Source: Stercorarius parasiticus | Lineage: Eukaryota; Chordata; Aves; Charadriiformes; Stercorariidae | Direction of reading: 5' to 3' | Length of the DNA: 64,000 nucleotides | Assembly: GCA_013396915.1 (NCBI GenBank) | Contig: VWZL01001304.1 | Coordinates: 1,489,501-1,553,500, forward strand | Shown here: positions 63,660 to 64,000 of the stretch, one piece after another | Layout: every line of letters starts with the position of its first letter | Numbering within the stretch: position 1 is the first letter of the stretch | The notes under the pieces: model-generated | Told to the model about the DNA's origin: nothing | Database searches by the model: none | Seen by the model: only the letters and a program-made list of their open reading frames with translations | Made by a program: the position numbers and the translations under genes

Positions 63660-64000
63660 ATACCCTACAGAAGCCTACCTACCCCACCTACCCTTCGGGT
63701 CACTGGGCACTGGGCAAACAGGCAACGAGTGAGCATTGCCTGGGTGTCACCCGCGGAATCATCTGGGAGCACCAGAGGAGGATGTACGTCGGCGAGGCGA
63801 CTGCAGTGGCAGGCAGCCACCGCTGAGTGCGGTGTGTGATGGATGACTGCGAGGGGAGAATCAAGAGGAGAGCAAGCAGGCAGACTAGGTCGACTACAAA
63901 GAAAACATGGTGTCCGCTCGGTCTGTAGCCAAAGCCAAAAGGAATAAAGTGACTCAAACCGACCTGATGGAGAGACATGTCCAGGTGATGGGCTGCATGG
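63660..64000 (+). mobile_element. CpG-rich 5' end of a probable LINE (CR1-like), runs off window
   Basis: From about 63660 the sequence becomes GC-rich and keeps many CpGs (for example around CCCGCGGAATC, TACGTCGGCGAGGCGAC and CACCGCTGAGTGCGG), while the rest of the window is CpG-depleted. It leads into a reading frame with a strong start at 63907. A young 5' UTR and ORF1 start of a non-LTR retrotransposon is my preferred reading. A host CpG-rich first exon is the alternative, and the window ends before the two can be told apart. Confidence 0.42.
63907..64000 (+). CDS. N-terminus of an unidentified protein, possibly LINE ORF1 (partial)
   Basis: The ATG lies in a good vertebrate start context (A at -3, G at +4) and is preceded by an in-frame TAG at 63886-63888, so it is a natural first codon. 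Thirty-one codons are visible before the window ends. The peptide is basic at first (SARSVAKAKRNK) and then has a VTQTDLMERHVQVMG stretch. TQTD-type motifs recur in CR1 ORF1 proteins as I remember them, which supports a retroelement RNA-binding protein, but too little is visible for certainty. Confidence 0.4.
   Translation, partial: MVSARSVAKAKRNKVTQTDLMERHVQVMGCM

Noticed and set aside
1..64000. bacterial-style operons, CRISPR arrays, tRNA or rRNA genes, endogenous retrovirus LTRs
   Set aside because: No regularly spaced repeats, no intact cloverleaf, no rRNA sequence and no paired LTRs with primer-binding site could be seen; the sequence is vertebrate non-coding DNA.

Overview
This window reads as a piece of a bird nuclear genome, either an intergenic 'gene desert' or the inside of a very large intron. 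The evidence is AT-rich, CpG-poor sequence with vertebrate-style microsatellites, and fragments of CR1 (chicken repeat 1) LINE retrotransposons. The younger CR1 copies end in the octamer-type tail (ATTCTRTG) that marks avian copies. Older layers include a decayed CR1 of the type shared with turtles and crocodilians, MIR/CORE-SINE remnants, and MITE-like palindromic or tRNA-related repeats. I cannot tell the species. I see nothing bacterial or viral, no structural RNA gene and no CRISPR array. I find no host protein-coding exon I would defend; most open frames in the window are chance frames in AT-rich DNA.

Layout: 1-13840 is unique-looking non-coding DNA with small tandem repeats and one TAAT-rich stretch (2040-2360) that resembles a developmental enhancer. 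A plus-strand CR1 3' end lies at 13841-14094. The stretch 14095-24775 is unique. At 24776-25305 there is an old palindromic, tRNA-associated repeat. Two arms at 25614-25738 and 26490-26619 form a ~125 bp inverted duplication at about 93% identity. An old antisense CR1 (34148-34640) and an antisense MIR-like SINE (34850-34960) follow. A strong G-quadruplex motif lies on the minus strand at 38250-38274. The stretch 39570-41850 is strongly purine-biased on the + strand, and two minus-strand CR1 3' ends lie in it (40134-40549) and at its right edge (41854-42177); the second CR1 stops exactly at an N. The right third holds a MIR-like SINE (45012-45215), a trinucleotide microsatellite (45733-45797), a near-symmetrical palindrome (48474-48572), an old dispersed repeat (49118-49232), an assembly gap (51075-51088), and a long unexplained open frame broken by one stop (56044-56856). 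It then holds a degenerate CAGGCAGC-rich array (58858-59115), a fold-back element (61889-61982) and another MIR/L2-like fragment (63290-63450).

The last ~330 bases change character: they are GC- and CpG-rich and lead into a well-initiated reading frame at 63907 that runs off the end. My best reading is the 5' end of a non-LTR retrotransposon, probably CR1-like, with its ORF1 start. A host first exon is the alternative. No genes work together here; the content is a layered record of transposons in otherwise unique DNA, some of which may be regulatory. The most unusual items are the long inverted duplication at 25.6-26.6 kb, the fold-back elements, the purine-biased block and the CpG-rich right end.
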